From the NCBI GenBank assembly GCA_027946555.1, contig JAPEVC010000009.1, forward strand, positions 1-64,000: DNA of 64,000 nt, in the 5' to 3' direction. This stretch comes from Gnomoniopsis sp. IMI 355080. Lineage: Eukaryota; Ascomycota; Sordariomycetes; Diaporthales; Gnomoniaceae. The notes under the pieces were generated by a model that was not told the DNA's origin, made no database searches, and saw nothing but the letters and a program-made list of their open reading frames with translations. Of this stretch, positions 33,228 through 43,822 are shown piece after piece (within the stretch, counting starts at the first letter, position 1; each line of letters starts with the position of its first letter). A program made the translations under genes and the position numbers.

Positions 33228-35495
33228 ATGAGCGTCCGCGATCGCATCAAGAGGATGGAGCAGATTGCCATGCAGGAGAGAGAAGGCGCGCCCGACGAGC
33301 GAGGAAGAAGTCCTGGGGGAGTCTCGAGTGAGTTTGTTTACTTTCTGTGTCTCTCTACAACCTCGATGCAGCCCTACAATGCTCTGCCACAACGACTCCC
33401 ATTACTGTTTTATATATCTATACAATACATCCTAATATACCAGACTTACATCCAAATCACTAATTCAACTCCTACACCTCCAGACACCAGCGCCTCCGGA
33501 TCGCCTCGACCTCTCTCCAAGGTCCGCACCAGCTTCGTCGCCATTGCAGATAAAGAAGGCCGTATTGGACTCGCAAGACAACCAAGTGGAGACTCCAGTG
33601 TGATCTCTGAGCGGAAACTGAGTGGCGACACGGACGCTGCATCATCGTCGATTCTGCTAGACAGCTCCCGCTCCAATGCTCTCTCATCGTCCCCAGACAC
33701 CTTCCGGTCAGAGCGAAGCCGAGGCCCAAGCGGCTCATTCTCCCGTCCAGGCATTCCAAACCTCGGAGCCGGCCCTACATCTGCCACACCTCACACAGCT
33801 CTCTCAATTTCCGGGCCAGTCTCCGAGGCTGCCGGAGCAGTCGTCGATCCCAAACCTTCCACAAGCTCCACACCTGCTGGCACGAGCGCCGAGTCCCAAC
33901 CTCTCGGCGCCTCCTTTTCTTCCGGGTCAGTCCCCACTTCTACCGGACCAACAGTCTCCACTTCCGGCCTTACCGCTGGGTCAGGGCAGAAAGGGCTTGC
34001 GGCGTCGCCTCAAATTAGAAAAGCTTCTCGGGGCGAAGAAGCTCCCGGTCAACGCCCCAGTGGTGGGAAACCAGGTCAAGGTGTCCAAGAGAGCGAGACT
34101 CGGCCTGCTCGTGACCAGAGTCAAGCTCAGGCTAAAGGGAGTGAAAACGCCCTCGACCACGCTGGTAACAAAGACGGTTCCTCTGGAGGGGCTGGAGGCA
34201 CCAATACCTCCGCCGTCACCGGCACCGCTAGTCTGAACGGAGCCGACAAGGTGAAGACACCCAAGCCGGCACCCACGTCTTCTACACAGGCCAAAACAGC
34301 CGGCAAAGCGCCTGAACCCAAGGTGATGATGACACCAGCAGCAGAGAAGAAGCCAATTGAGAAGAAAGCTACACCCTCAAGTAGCTCTCCGCCATTCGTT
34401 AAGCCCAGGCCAAAATCACCGACGCAGCCTGTCAAGCTCCCCGAGAGGCTCACCACGCACACGGGCGCCTCTGCGGCCAAGTCTAAGAATGCACCGCCTC
34501 CAGCCCGACCTGCAAGCCGCACAGCCATGGCCACGTCTGGGAAAGGCCTCGGAAGGTCAGCGTCGGTTGTCGGTCGGAAAACACACGCCAGTTTTGGCCC
34601 TCCACCCAAGCAGGCAGTGGACCACCCTGTCTTGAAGAAAGAGTCCAAGGTTGACGAAGGCTTCCTGGCAAGGATGATGCGACCCACTCAAGCCTATGCC
34701 AACAAAGTCGCAGATAAAACCCAGGTACCACCGAAGACACCACCGCGGGCGACAGCGAACAGGAAGCCAGCGAGTGGAAAGACGGGCCTCGCAAAAAGAG
34801 TTGTATCTAGATCTATGGCAACACCTGCTTCAGCCAATCCTGATGCAAACAAGAGTGAGCAGTCCTCAGCTGTGAAACATACTGCAAAGAGGGGAGGTCC
34901 CGTTGCAGAGCAGCCAGTTCCTGCAAAGAAAGCAGAGAAGCAGGAGCCAGTAGTAAATATTTCAAAGAAGGAGGATCACATACAAGAGCATGTCACGGCA
35001 TCTGAAAAGAAGGCGGATGTTCCCAAGCCAACCGAGACCAAGGTCGAACCCTCGAAGCCAGTAGAGCAGGAGAATACTCCCAAGGTGGCCAAACCAGAGC
35101 AGGAAGCGCCGAAAGCAGATGGAGTAAAGGATGATGCTTCCAAGTCCCTTGGTCAGAAAGAGCAGTTGTCGAAGCCGGTCGAAAAGGAGGAGTCGCCCAA
35201 GGGAAATCAGGTGGAGCAAGATGTCTCAAATACGATTGAGAAGCCAGAGCCCACTCCGAAGAAGGCTTCGGATGCAATGTTTGAAGCATTCATGAACCCT
35301 GGACCCGAGAAAGCGGATGTGCCTCTGGCCAATGGCAATTACACAGAAGAGAACAAGATGAACGGCTCATCTGACAGTGAAGAAGTTGCAAAGGCTTCGA
35401 TTCAACCATCCAATCCGTCGGCATCCAGTAACGTGTCTAACGGGCTACCAACAGCCGTTGCGGGTCAGAATGAGGAGGAGCAGGAAGAGTGGTAG
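33228..35495 (+). CDS. long disordered fungal protein, function unknown
   Basis: Two exons, 33228-33327 and 33484-35495; 703 residues. Unspliced translation also stays open across the intron, but the GTGAGT donor and pyrimidine-CAG acceptor are good and the joined product reads sensibly. The N-terminus (MSVRDRIKRMEQIAMQERE) is a basic amphipathic helix. Residues ~38-60 contain the block RPLSKVRTSFVAIADKEGR, which looks like a conserved docking motif and is the only part likely to be alignable. The rest is Ser/Pro/Thr/Ala-rich and then Lys/Glu/Pro-rich with loose repeats (EPSKPVEQE, KPVEKEESPK). No enzyme domain is visible. The composition suggests a cytosolic scaffold or cytoskeletal adaptor, but I cannot name the family. 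Confidence 0.8.
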   Translation: MSVRDRIKRMEQIAMQEREGAPDERGRSPGGVSSEFVYFLCLSTTSMQPYNALPQRLPLLFYISIQYILIYQTYIQITNSTPTPPDTSASGSPRPLSKVRTSFVAIADKEGRIGLARQPSGDSSVISERKLSGDTDAASSSILLDSSRSNALSSSPDTFRSERSRGPSGSFSRPGIPNLGAGPTSATPHTALSISGPVSEAAGAVVDPKPSTSSTPAGTSAESQPLGASFSSGSVPTSTGPTVSTSGLTAGSGQKGLAASPQIRKASRGEEAPGQRPSGGKPGQGVQESETRPARDQSQAQAKGSENALDHAGNKDGSSGGAGGTNTSAVTGTASLNGADKVKTPKPAPTSSTQAKTAGKAPEPKVMMTPAAEKKPIEKKATPSSSSPPFVKPRPKSPTQPVKLPERLTTHTGASAAKSKNAPPPARPASRTAMATSGKGLGRSASVVGRKTHASFGPPPKQAVDHPVLKKESKVDEGFLARMMRPTQAYANKVADKTQVPPKTPPRATANRKPASGKTGLAKRVVSRSMATPASANPDANKSEQSSAVKHTAKRGGPVAEQPVPAKKAEKQEPVVNISKKEDHIQEHVTASEKKADVPKPTETKVEPSKPVEQENTPKVAKPEQEAPKADGVKDDASKSLGQKEQLSKPVEKEESPKGNQVEQDVSNTIEKPEPTPKKASDAMFEAFMNPGPEKADVPLANGNYTEENKMNGSSDSEEVAKASIQPSNPSASSNVSNGLPTAVAGQNEEEQEEW

Positions 35496-36109
35496 AATGG
35501 TGGAAATGAAGAGCTGGGAGTGCTTCTCTCTGCTCTTTAATGTTACGTTCTCGACGTCAGCCATTGTATGATGGGGGCGTGTCTATTAGGGAAACGCGAA
35601 TTTGCTTGTACACATGATACCTCGGGACTCCAGGCGGACTTTACCTACTGGATTAGCAGGAGTTTGATGGGGGGAAAATCACCAGCACCTGGTACATTAG
35701 ATTTTGAATGGGTTATTGCTTTGGACAGAATGGATATACCAACTCGAATCCTGTGGGATTACAGACCTCTTTGCTTATATCTGCTTGACTGCTTTGGATC
35801 TGTGGCATGTTATGAACGAGTGCTGGAGTGACAGGCCCTCGACCTCACCAGCTGAGACAAGAGGAAGGTCATTGTGCTGGATTGAGTGTTTCTTTTCATT
35901 CAATTTCTGTAGCCAGTCTCTAGGAGTGAGACTTGCTGTAAGCACCGTGCTATGATAGGCTGTGATACCCTCCATGATAGCTCTCTTCCACACTCTCGTC
36001 TTTCAATGAGCCAGTAATTGGCCTTCAAGTTAACCTCCCGACCCGACTTCCTGCGAGCTCTCTATAATTTCCTTTTCTCGACCCTGGTTGTTGTCTTCAA
36101 AGATTCCCC
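35496..36109. other. convergent 3' intergenic region
   Basis: Between the disordered-protein gene and the uS8m gene, whose 3' ends face each other. Nothing else recognised. Confidence 0.5.
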
Positions 36110-36601
36110 TCAATATGGCGACACGCGACACATTACCAATCCTCCAACTCTCTTGCTTAACGCCTCCCGTACTTCCAACACCCCCTTGTCCGTTGCCACA
36201 AACAGGCACTCGCCCATCTTCAACCCATCTATATGGCCGCTCTCGAACCCCCTCGCAATCCTTTGCAAAGCGGCCAGATTCGCAGTGACGGGGCGCTTGG
36301 GCTTGGTGATGCTCTTGACGTTGCGCATGACGGGCTCATTATTGATGTACTTGAGGCCCAACCACAGACGGCGCGATGACACGTTGTGGGTGGTGACGGG
36401 CTCGGCCTCGAAAGTGAGCAGCTGATCGGGCGGTGGCGGGTGTGGGCCTGCTCGGGTGACGGAGGAGATCAGACCCGAGCGGTGTAGGGCAAGGGCGAAG
36501 AAGAGGTTGTATTTGGTGTTTGGGAGGGAGGTTAGGCCGAGGCGTGCGCGTGAGGCGTTTTGGAGGTGCGCGCAGGCGTTGACTACATTTGCCAAGGGCA
36601 T
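36110..36601 (-). CDS. MRPS8: mitochondrial ribosomal protein uS8m
   Basis: Single exon, 163 residues, a component of the small subunit of the mitochondrial ribosome where it binds 16S-type rRNA. The start MPLANVVNACAHLQNASRAR matches the fungal uS8m N-terminus. The segments LWLGLKYINNEPVMRNVKSI and KPKRPVTANLAALQRIARG fit its S8 fold. The C-terminal block KMGECLFVATDKGVLEVREA with final VGGLVMCRV is the typical S8 end. The frame stays open 99 codons upstream to 36898, but that extension is low-complexity and is best taken as leader. It is divergent from the unknown gene at 37.6 kb. Confidence 0.9.
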   Translation of the reverse strand: MPLANVVNACAHLQNASRARLGLTSLPNTKYNLFFALALHRSGLISSVTRAGPHPPPPDQLLTFEAEPVTTHNVSSRRLWLGLKYINNEPVMRNVKSITKPKRPVTANLAALQRIARGFESGHIDGLKMGECLFVATDKGVLEVREALSKRVGGLVMCRVSPY

Positions 36602-37597
36602 TTTGGCGGGAGAGTATGGAGGGGGGTGGGGGGTGGAAGCAGGTAGAGGGAGCGCTCTAGAATGTTTTGTCCGTTTTCGAAGAGGCCCCTCTGGTTGCTT
36701 GTCGTCGTGGGAGGAGAGCTGGTCCGTCCCTTCGTTTGGAAATATGGAGATAGAGCGGGCAAGGAAATGGGTTCTCAATCCGCGGGGTCGGTCGAGATAT
36801 GTGATTGTCGCACGAGATGTAGGAAGCCGACTCTCGTGGTTGTTGGTGTGGTTCTTTTTCTTTCTTTCCTCTTCTTCAAGAGTTGGCAGAGCTTCCAATT
36901 CGTCGGCGAGAATGACTTTGCAGGGCTGCCCTCTCGATCGCCGGTGTCAAAGGTCGTAGACAGGTGGAGGGGGGTTAGTGAGTGTGGTCAGGCGTCATCC
37001 AGAATCGCGGATCGCGACAGTGGTGGTCAAACAATTTTCGGCGTGGCAGCAAAGGTCGAAGATGCACGGACCATCGATTTACTAGTGTACAGTCGTATGC
37101 AAGGACAAGGGTGTTCGAAGTACCTACCTTGCTATAGTATTTAGGTACTCGGGAGCTCACAGATCCCTGATCCCTGCACCTGCAGCTCCACATCTAAATC
37201 GACCAACCACTTTGCAAAGCGACCCTCGACGCAGCACAGCTAAGCGCCGTGCTGTATGGCCATCGCACGCAGTAACTGGCCGAGTGGAATGACTGCTGGT
37301 GGGAAGATTGGCTTTTTTGGGGACTTGCTGGGGGGTGCTTTCCTTTCCCAATGGCGGCCTGACAAGGTGGGTGACGTGCGTGCTGGAAGCGAGGGGTTGA
37401 ATGTTAAAAAGGTAAGAACGACCGCCGCGCATGTTTTCTCGTGGAGAAGGTCTTTTGTGGACTTTACTGTTTAATCGTCATCCTCATTTGCTATTTGGTA
37501 TTTCTTTAGACGTGCGTCCTTGTCATACTCTCGTATCATCTGGTCTTTCATTGCTTGCTTGGAGTCGTCGCTTGAGCTTCCCTTCCAATCCGTGATC
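36602..37597. other. divergent intergenic region
   Basis: About 1 kb between uS8m and the gene at 37598. Open frames on both strands are GC-driven. Promoters of both genes are expected here. Confidence 0.5.
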
Positions 37598-39206
37598 ATG
37601 GCTGTCCGGCCGGGCGAGGAGAATGTGGCTACGCTGTAAGTTCACAGAGGATAAGAATGCTCCCAAGTTGGGATCTTGACTGTTTTAAACTAACTAATTC
37701 GTGTCTTGTCTGCTTTGCTAGATTTGGCGATGTTCACTACTTTTACGGCCCCGAAACTGCAGACCCTCCTCATCACCGCTTCAACAAGGGCTCCTATGTC
37801 TACCTGTTTGAGAATGCGAATGAGAGGCGGGCGCGCATAGAGATCGCCAATCTGGTGGGCACAGACAACCAAGATGCCTTTGACGGATGTGAGAGAACAC
37901 CCATTTGCCCGGCCATTTCAAAAGGAAAACCGGTTGAGTTGGTAGACTGACTGTTCCCCCCCCCCCCTTCTGGAAAAAAACAGCCCTCGACAAGGTCCAT
38001 GTCACATACTCATACCGGCATCACTGCATGGTCAGCCTTTCTGTTGGCGACGTCGACGGCCACGACGAGTGGCACCTACCCACATACGACCCTAAGAACG
38101 AGAACAAATACCACTACAAGCTCCACTCCCTCGACATCTACTTTTGGACCCAAGACGACGCCCTAGCCTTTGTCGATGGCGTTCGGCGCGTCCTCCCCCC
38201 AAATCAGGTCGACGTGCAAGACGAGCCCGCCCCTCCCCAACAGCAACAGCAACAGCGACAGCAACAACAATACCACCAACCCGAAGTAAGCTCCGTCGTC
38301 CAGCGTTTAGAGAACGTCGCCATCTCAGACTCCACTCTGCCACCACCACCGCCTCCTCCTCAGTCCAACTCAACCAGCAACAGCGCCATCCCCTCCTTCG
38401 CCCCTCCACCCCTATCTGCTGTCTCGGCAGGTCGCCCAGAAAACAACAACAGTCCAGACTCAGCAACCTCACCCGCCAGCTTCGCCCCCATCCCCTACAA
38501 CCCCGCCGCGCCCGCGGCTCCCGAGCAGATTCGTCACCGCGAAAAGACGCCCCCGCCCGAAGATGGCGACCTCAACCCGCTCCACCAGCGTCTCGCCCAG
38601 GACGCCGGCACGCCCTTCTCCCCGGGCCTGGTGAGCGGCATGCCCCACTCCCACGGCCTCGGGCCCCTTAGCCCCGGTGTTCCGCCACCGCAATTCAACC
38701 ATCCGCCCGGCGCGCCCAGCTTCCCCGGCCCACCTGTCGGCACGCCCGGCTTCGCGCCGCAAGGTTTTGGCAGCGGCATCGGCCACTCCCACCCAGGAAT
38801 GCAGCGTGCCGTCACCATGCCCGTCACAGCCGGAATGCCCTCGCCCGCGCTGCAAAGCCCTTACGGCGGCGGCGCTGCGCAGCAGGCGCCATTCCCGCAG
38901 AGTCCCGCGCCGCCATACACGCCGCACCACCACCATCACCAGATCACCCCGCCGATTGCGAGCCCCGGGTTGGCGAGCCCGCCTCCGAATCCGATGGGAG
39001 GATACGCGGGGTACAATTACACGACGGCGCAGCCAGCCGGAAATGAGTATTCGATTCACCAGCAGGCGTATAGACCAGCCGACGGGGAAGTCGCGGGTAA
39101 GTATGGGCCGAAGAAAGAGGTGAGGGGCAGGTTGGAGGAGAATGCTGGGAGGGTGGAGAGGGGCGTGACGGGCATGTTGAAGAAGTTTGAGAGGAAGTTT
39201 GGCTGA
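37598..39206 (+). CDS. conserved fungal protein with folded N-domain and Pro/Gln-rich tail
   Basis: Three exons, 37598-37635, 37722-37888 and 37984-39206; 475 residues. The N-terminal ~145 residues look folded and conserved: FGDVHYFYGPETADPPHHRF, SYVYLFENANERRARIEIAN, HVTYSYRHHCMVSLSVGD, YHYKLHSLDIYFWTQDDALAF. Alternating beta strands ending in a helix suggest a PH-like or RNA-binding-sized domain, but I do not recognise the family. The tail is Pro-rich with a Gln run, a Pro run and a His run (HHHHH). It ends in a basic helix (GRVERGVTGMLKKFERKFG) that could bind membrane or partners. The second intron ends after a 12-C tract and a 7-A run directly before the CAG acceptor, an unusual 3' splice site. 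Cellular role unknown. Confidence 0.85.
37956..37967. repeat. poly-C tract (12) inside an intron
   Basis: Twelve C lie 16 bp before the acceptor of the second intron of the 37.6-kb gene and form most of its pyrimidine tract. Confidence 0.85.
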
Positions 39207-39727
39207 TATTGGCAGAAGGTGGTGACGACGATAACCATTTTCTTACCGGGGAATATGTTGTATATTAATGTGACCATGGTAATGGAACGGCAACTCTTTA
39301 TAACGAACCTGTTTGATATGAGTTAATTGAACCCGGGAACTAATATTTCCATTATAGAAGCCAACTTGGTAATATTTAGAACCAAGTATATTCGCAATTG
39401 TGTCTGAAATGCTCCACAGAATTAATTCTGTGAAAATAGATCCACAGCAGCCATCCAACGGACTGGTCGGGGCCTCACATTGTGCTATCTTCGCAGCGTA
39501 AATCTGCGATGTTTTGCATTGACTATTCAAGAAGGAACACAGATCCACACTTGTAAGAATGCCCATACAATGGCAATGCAGGAGAAATAAGTGGATACGC
39601 TAGATAAGCTTTCACACGAGTCACCTTTTCACCTTGTCCTTCTCCCTCTTCCTTCTCACACACTAACAACATAACACCTCCCTAGGTATCCTTTACCCCC
39701 TCCCCCTTCCTCTTCCCCTTGCAGCAA
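39207..39727. other. intergenic
   Basis: Holds the 3' end of the preceding gene and the aquaglyceroporin promoter. A pyrimidine-rich run ending in TTGCAG just before the ATG at 39728 resembles a splice acceptor, so a 5'-leader intron is possible. Confidence 0.45.
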
Positions 39728-40618
39728 ATGGCGATCTCCCGCCGCACCCTCAAGCCCTACACGGCCGAATTCCTGGGCACCACCCTCCTAGTGCTCATCG
39801 GCGACGGTGTCGTTGCCCAGTGTCTCCTCTCTGACTACACCTACGGCACCTGGCTCTCCATCAACCTCGCATGGGCGTCGGCCGTCGTGTTGACCCTCTA
39901 CATCGCACACCCTTCCCCCGCCTGCAACCCGGCCATCACCCTCGCCCTCGCCCTCCTTCGCCCTTCCAAGCTCCAATGGCGGCAACTTCCCGGCAAGCTC
40001 CTCGCCCAATTCCTCGGCGGCTTCACGGGCGCCGCGCTCGTCTACGCCGAGTATTATTCGGCCATTGCCCGCTGGGACCCAGAGTACACGATCCCCGGTG
40101 GTAGCATCCTCAGCCCGCAGGGCCACCACAGCGCAGGCATCTTTGCGACATACCCGTCGGCAGACTTCAAGTCCAACTGGGAGGCTGTGCTGACCGAAAC
40201 GCTGGGCGCGTCGGTGCTCATGTTTGGGGTGCTGGCGATCAATGAGGGCGGGCGTGGTGGTCGGGAAGGAGGGAGGGAGTTTGCATTTTTTGCGCTGCTG
40301 CTGGCGGTGGGCGCGGCGTGTGGCTGGCAGACTGGCTATGCTGTGAATCCCGCACGGGATTTTGGGCCGAGGGTGTTTTCGAGTTTGGTTTATGGGCGCG
40401 AGGTGTTTAGTGCCAAGGGTTGGTACTTTTTGGTGCCCTCGTTCGCGCCTATACTTGGGTGTATACTTGGGACAATCGGATATGATGCTTTCTTGTATGA
40501 AGGGCGCCAGAGTGTCGTTACCGATGGCTTAGACCGATTAGAAAGCCGGGGATTTGGGTCGATTCGGCTGGATGATGATGATGAGGGTGTTGAAGCACCC
40601 GGGGCCTGGAGGGACTGA
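39728..40618 (+). CDS. aquaglyceroporin-type MIP channel
   Basis: Single exon, 296 residues. An integral membrane channel for water and small polyols such as glycerol. Six membrane helices are visible, with TM1 reading EFLGTTLLVLIGDGVVAQ. Both pore motifs are present: the first as CNPAITLA and the second as GYAVNPARDFGPR. The Asp after the second NPAR marks the glycerol-conducting subgroup. The first loop (HPSPACNPA) differs from the usual SGAHLNPA, so selectivity could be shifted. Short N- and C-termini distinguish it from Fps1-type osmoregulatory channels. The ATG at 39728 is the first in frame. Location plasma membrane or vacuole, not decidable here. Confidence 0.92.
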   Translation: MAISRRTLKPYTAEFLGTTLLVLIGDGVVAQCLLSDYTYGTWLSINLAWASAVVLTLYIAHPSPACNPAITLALALLRPSKLQWRQLPGKLLAQFLGGFTGAALVYAEYYSAIARWDPEYTIPGGSILSPQGHHSAGIFATYPSADFKSNWEAVLTETLGASVLMFGVLAINEGGRGGREGGREFAFFALLLAVGAACGWQTGYAVNPARDFGPRVFSSLVYGREVFSAKGWYFLVPSFAPILGCILGTIGYDAFLYEGRQSVVTDGLDRLESRGFGSIRLDDDDEGVEAPGAWRD

Positions 40619-40744
40619 ATCTCGACGACTTTGAGATAAAGACAGTAACATGGGCTCAATCGCATCCTAATTCCATCGGGTGGTCGTCTCTGCTACGTTT
40701 ATCGACCGTCGTCTATATTATAGAGCAGCCATCGTATCCTTTCG

Positions 40745-41282
40745 TCAGTCCCAGGGAGGCAACAAGTCCTCGCCGAGTGCTTCATCTGTATTCGCCAACA
40801 TCTGCCGAAGCCAGCTCTTCTCGTCAAATCCGTCCACTAACAGATCGACGTATCCTTGTCGTCGAAAGTGCTTGGTGCTGCGAGTTCTTCTTAAATTTCG
40901 AGACCGCATGCAGGAGTAGACATCCCATGTTGTGAAAAGCAGCAGCAGTACCAAGGACAGTATGCACGTGATTCGGAGACTGGCAACGAAGGCTGGGTGG
41001 TGGACGAGGAAATCATCGACTGGTTCGGAAATGCGCTTTGTAAAAGCCAGTAATGTCTGGCATATGCTCTTTGGAATGTGCACCAGCCGGAAGGGGCTCT
41101 TATAATGTGAGACGTGAGGGTGAGCAAGACGAGCTGTGTAAGATGTCAGTTTTAAACATCTAGGCATGTACGCAGTCTGCGCAGGCGGGGTTGTCGGGGT
41201 TGCGCATACCTGAAGCAATGTAGTCGGCCGTCTCCCTTGATAGAAAGACGAGCGTATGTTGCGGCGTCCGCATCGGAGCCAT
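40745..41282 (-). CDS. small single-pass membrane protein, unknown
   Basis: Two exons, 41282-41210 and 41133-40745, joined across a 76-bp intron (GTATGC donor, ACACAG acceptor); 153 residues. The first exon reads MAPMRTPQHTLVFLSRETAD and continues in frame into ARLAHPHVSHYK. One clear membrane segment of about 20 residues (ITCILSLVLLLLFTTW) lies in the middle. After it comes a basic stretch (RSRNLRRTRSTKHFRRQ), then an acidic C-terminus (DEALGEDLLPPWD). By the positive-inside rule the C-terminal part should face the cytosol. No family recognised. The 3' end faces the aquaglyceroporin gene at 126 bp. Confidence 0.7.
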
Positions 41283-43054
41283 GGTGAGAAGTGTGGGGTA
41301 GGTGAAGACGGCCGAGTGAGTGTGCATATGCTCAGGACCTGCACTCGAGTTTAATGGATATTCAACGGGAAACGCGGCGTTAAAGAGTCCACGCGTTCTG
41401 GTAGTCGTGGGTTCTCAAGGGAGGCGAGATATTCAAGGTAGGGAATGCAGCAGTTATTGCAGGAAGTTAGTGATGACCGCTGCTTTGGACAAAGGAATGT
41501 CTATTAGTCCGAGGTTGGGTACGACCGTGATTGTGACGCGAGCAGATGTAAGACGCCTCATTAACGATAAATGGTGCCCGGGTAGGTCTCGGGTCTTGCC
41601 AAGCCTGACGGTTTTGAGACCTGACGTTCAGGCTTCCCCATAAAGCCCAAAGGGAGGGAGAGCCAAGCTGGGAAAGCTTATATCAAGCTTAATCCAGCGT
41701 CCAAGGCCCTTTGTTGGCTCACCTGCGAGGGCTGTCTTGCCGTCATCTGCAGATGCTCCAGGCATAGTGATGTCGTGGCTGCAGTAGCTGCATCCCAGAT
41801 TGGAGGATCCGTGCTGCAGTCAGCGAGGTCAGCAGTTGTGCCAAGTCAGTAGCTCAAACACGGTTGGCCGGTCTGCGTTCCAGGAGGGTCACTGGACGAC
41901 GCATGAATAGAGGGGTCCTCTCAAGTCTGTCGAGCGCAGTTTTGGCCCTTTGCCATATACGGTCAAGAGTCCCAAGAGGGCGGTCTGCTAAGGCACCCCC
42001 ATCTCAGCGCTAGTACCGGCATCTTTACACGCCTTGCGATCCCTGAAAACACGTCCAGTCTTCAACAACCATCAGTGCGCAGACAAGTCCGCTCCATTGC
42101 CAAATCTTGACTGTCCCTATGAGGCCTGTTGCCGCTTTGCCGTGTCGTACACACATACACATACGGGCCTCCGGAGCGGCCAGACTTTGAAGCTTGATAT
42201 TGACCATGCCGAGCCTATCATAGAACACCGCTTCACCCGAACTCTGTACTTCGTCCAATGCCTCAATCAGGCTCTACACCATCTGCGACATGCGGATGAA
42301 GCCGCCGTCGTCCTCATCTCTGACAATCTTGCTTCAAATGGGAGGACAGGCATGGCGAGACCCTTCATATGGCAAGGATCGTCCGCCATTTCAATTTTTT
42401 AGTGCTTTTACTGCAGTTGAAGCAATCATGATCAAGGGAGCGTTCTCCTCGTGGATTGTTATACAAAGCTGTACAATCTCGAAGAATACGCTCATTGCCA
42501 TCTGCTATCTGTTGCAGTATCCCGCCTGTAGCGACAATGCCCCTGCGCGAAACAAAGTTCCCATGTACTCTACGCCGCACTCTTTTAGTGGGCAATGCTC
42601 ATCGGCATCTCGAATCGACATCTTGGGAACTCCCTACAAGTCGGATTGGAAGTACAAGCAGGAACCGACACCCCGCCCCCATTCACCGATCATGCCTCTG
42701 TATATCTGCAGCGATGTTAGAAGCCATAGTGAAACAAATAATGAACTCATTCACTCACCCAAACTTGACCCATGAACGATAGAAACTTGACTGTCCTGCT
42801 CCAATCGCTTTGGATTGAACAGCCGTCGGAAACTCGAACGTGTCAAGTTTAAACTTGACGAAGACGCCATGACATGTGCGTGATGTTGCGCCTGAGCCGT
42901 GATAAGTATAGACCTGGCCAACAATTCAAGCGAGCAATGCTGCGCACCTTCCACCTGGACAAGAATTGCGGCCCGCGGTGTTCGCTGTTTGCGTTTGCAG
43001 GAGCTAACACGCACTGGAACAGCAATCTGTGAAGAGCCATCCTTTATTAGGACC
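41283..43054. other. intergenic, 1.8 kb
   Basis: Several short frames, none convincing. On the minus strand, 42868-42750 begins like a small spliced gene (MASSSSLNLTRSSFRRLFN) with a GTGAGT donor, but the best joins end within a few codons. Confidence 0.45.
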
Positions 43055-43822
43055 TCACCAGCTCAAAGCGTCACTCGGCGCCTTCGCCTCGCTCTGCTGC
43101 TGCGTGCCGGCCGTAGCCTTGGCCGCAGGCTCAATGGCAACCCTATCCTCCTCGTCTCTGCGTTGAAGAAGAGGAAGGTGCTCCTGCAAGCCCCACTTGC
43201 TCATTTGCTCGTCGACCTTCTCAGTCCACTTCAACACAAGCGGATGGGCCTCGGCGACATGCGAGAAGAGAACTGCACCCTCCCCCTCGGCCTCCTTGTC
43301 GTCCACTTCATACTTCCACGTGCCATCCTCGTTCCAGAACTTCGGGCTGAACATGTTCCGCAAGTCTAAGTCGACCCTTGCATGAACAAGAAGCTTGTTG
43401 GCAGCCTCCGAGTCTGACGCAGCCGCTTTCTCACCGCCCATGGCCCCCACAATTCCCTCCAGCAACCCAAGCAGACGACCGACCTTTAACCCAATGGTCC
43501 CGCCCAAAGAAAAGCCTTCGTCAAACCCCGCTTGGATGCTACTAGCTTTAGCCACCGCAATGCCGTCGCGGTAGCCTGCGGTCGTGTGCTCCTGCTGGAG
43601 ACGGTGCATGTCCGACGGGTGGTGTCGGGTCGAGAAGTCCATGGGTCGCGACTCGTCACCAAAGTCCTCCTCAAAGACGGGCGATTCGTCGGATCCAAAG
43701 ACATCGTCCAAAGGGTCATTATGCGGGATGGGGTGGTGTGTGGTGTCTGAGGGGGATAGAGACCGTGGTGACATGCTGCCGGTATTGGTGGCGTGTTCAG
43801 GGTTCGATTGTTTGAGCAGCAT
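43055..43822 (-). CDS. YAE1: YAE1-family protein
   Basis: Single exon, 255 residues. In yeast, Yae1 pairs with Lto1 as an adaptor that brings the ABC protein Rli1/ABCE1 to the cytosolic iron-sulfur assembly targeting complex, so it supports ribosome biogenesis. The family's glycine repeat is clear at residues 82-126: AGYRDGIAVAKASSIQAGF followed by DEGFSLGGTIGLKVGRLLG and LLEGIVGA. The N-terminal 70 residues are acidic and disordered (DDVFGSDESPVFEEDFGDE). The C-terminal part ends with a Trp, a feature of Yae1/Lto1 needed for CIA binding in yeast (SDALSW here). Either Met1 or Met17 could be the true start. Confidence 0.88.
   Translation of the reverse strand: MLLKQSNPEHATNTGSMSPRSLSPSDTTHHPIPHNDPLDDVFGSDESPVFEEDFGDESRPMDFSTRHHPSDMHRLQQEHTTAGYRDGIAVAKASSIQAGFDEGFSLGGTIGLKVGRLLGLLEGIVGAMGGEKAAASDSEAANKLLVHARVDLDLRNMFSPKFWNEDGTWKYEVDDKEAEGEGAVLFSHVAEAHPLVLKWTEKVDEQMSKWGLQEHLPLLQRRDEEDRVAIEPAAKATAGTQQQSEAKAPSDALSW

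Noticed and set aside
42365..43014. Candidate small spliced gene on the minus strand starting MASSSSLNLTRSSFRRLF
   Set aside because: The donor is good but every acceptor tried leads to a stop within a few codons; no homology recognised.
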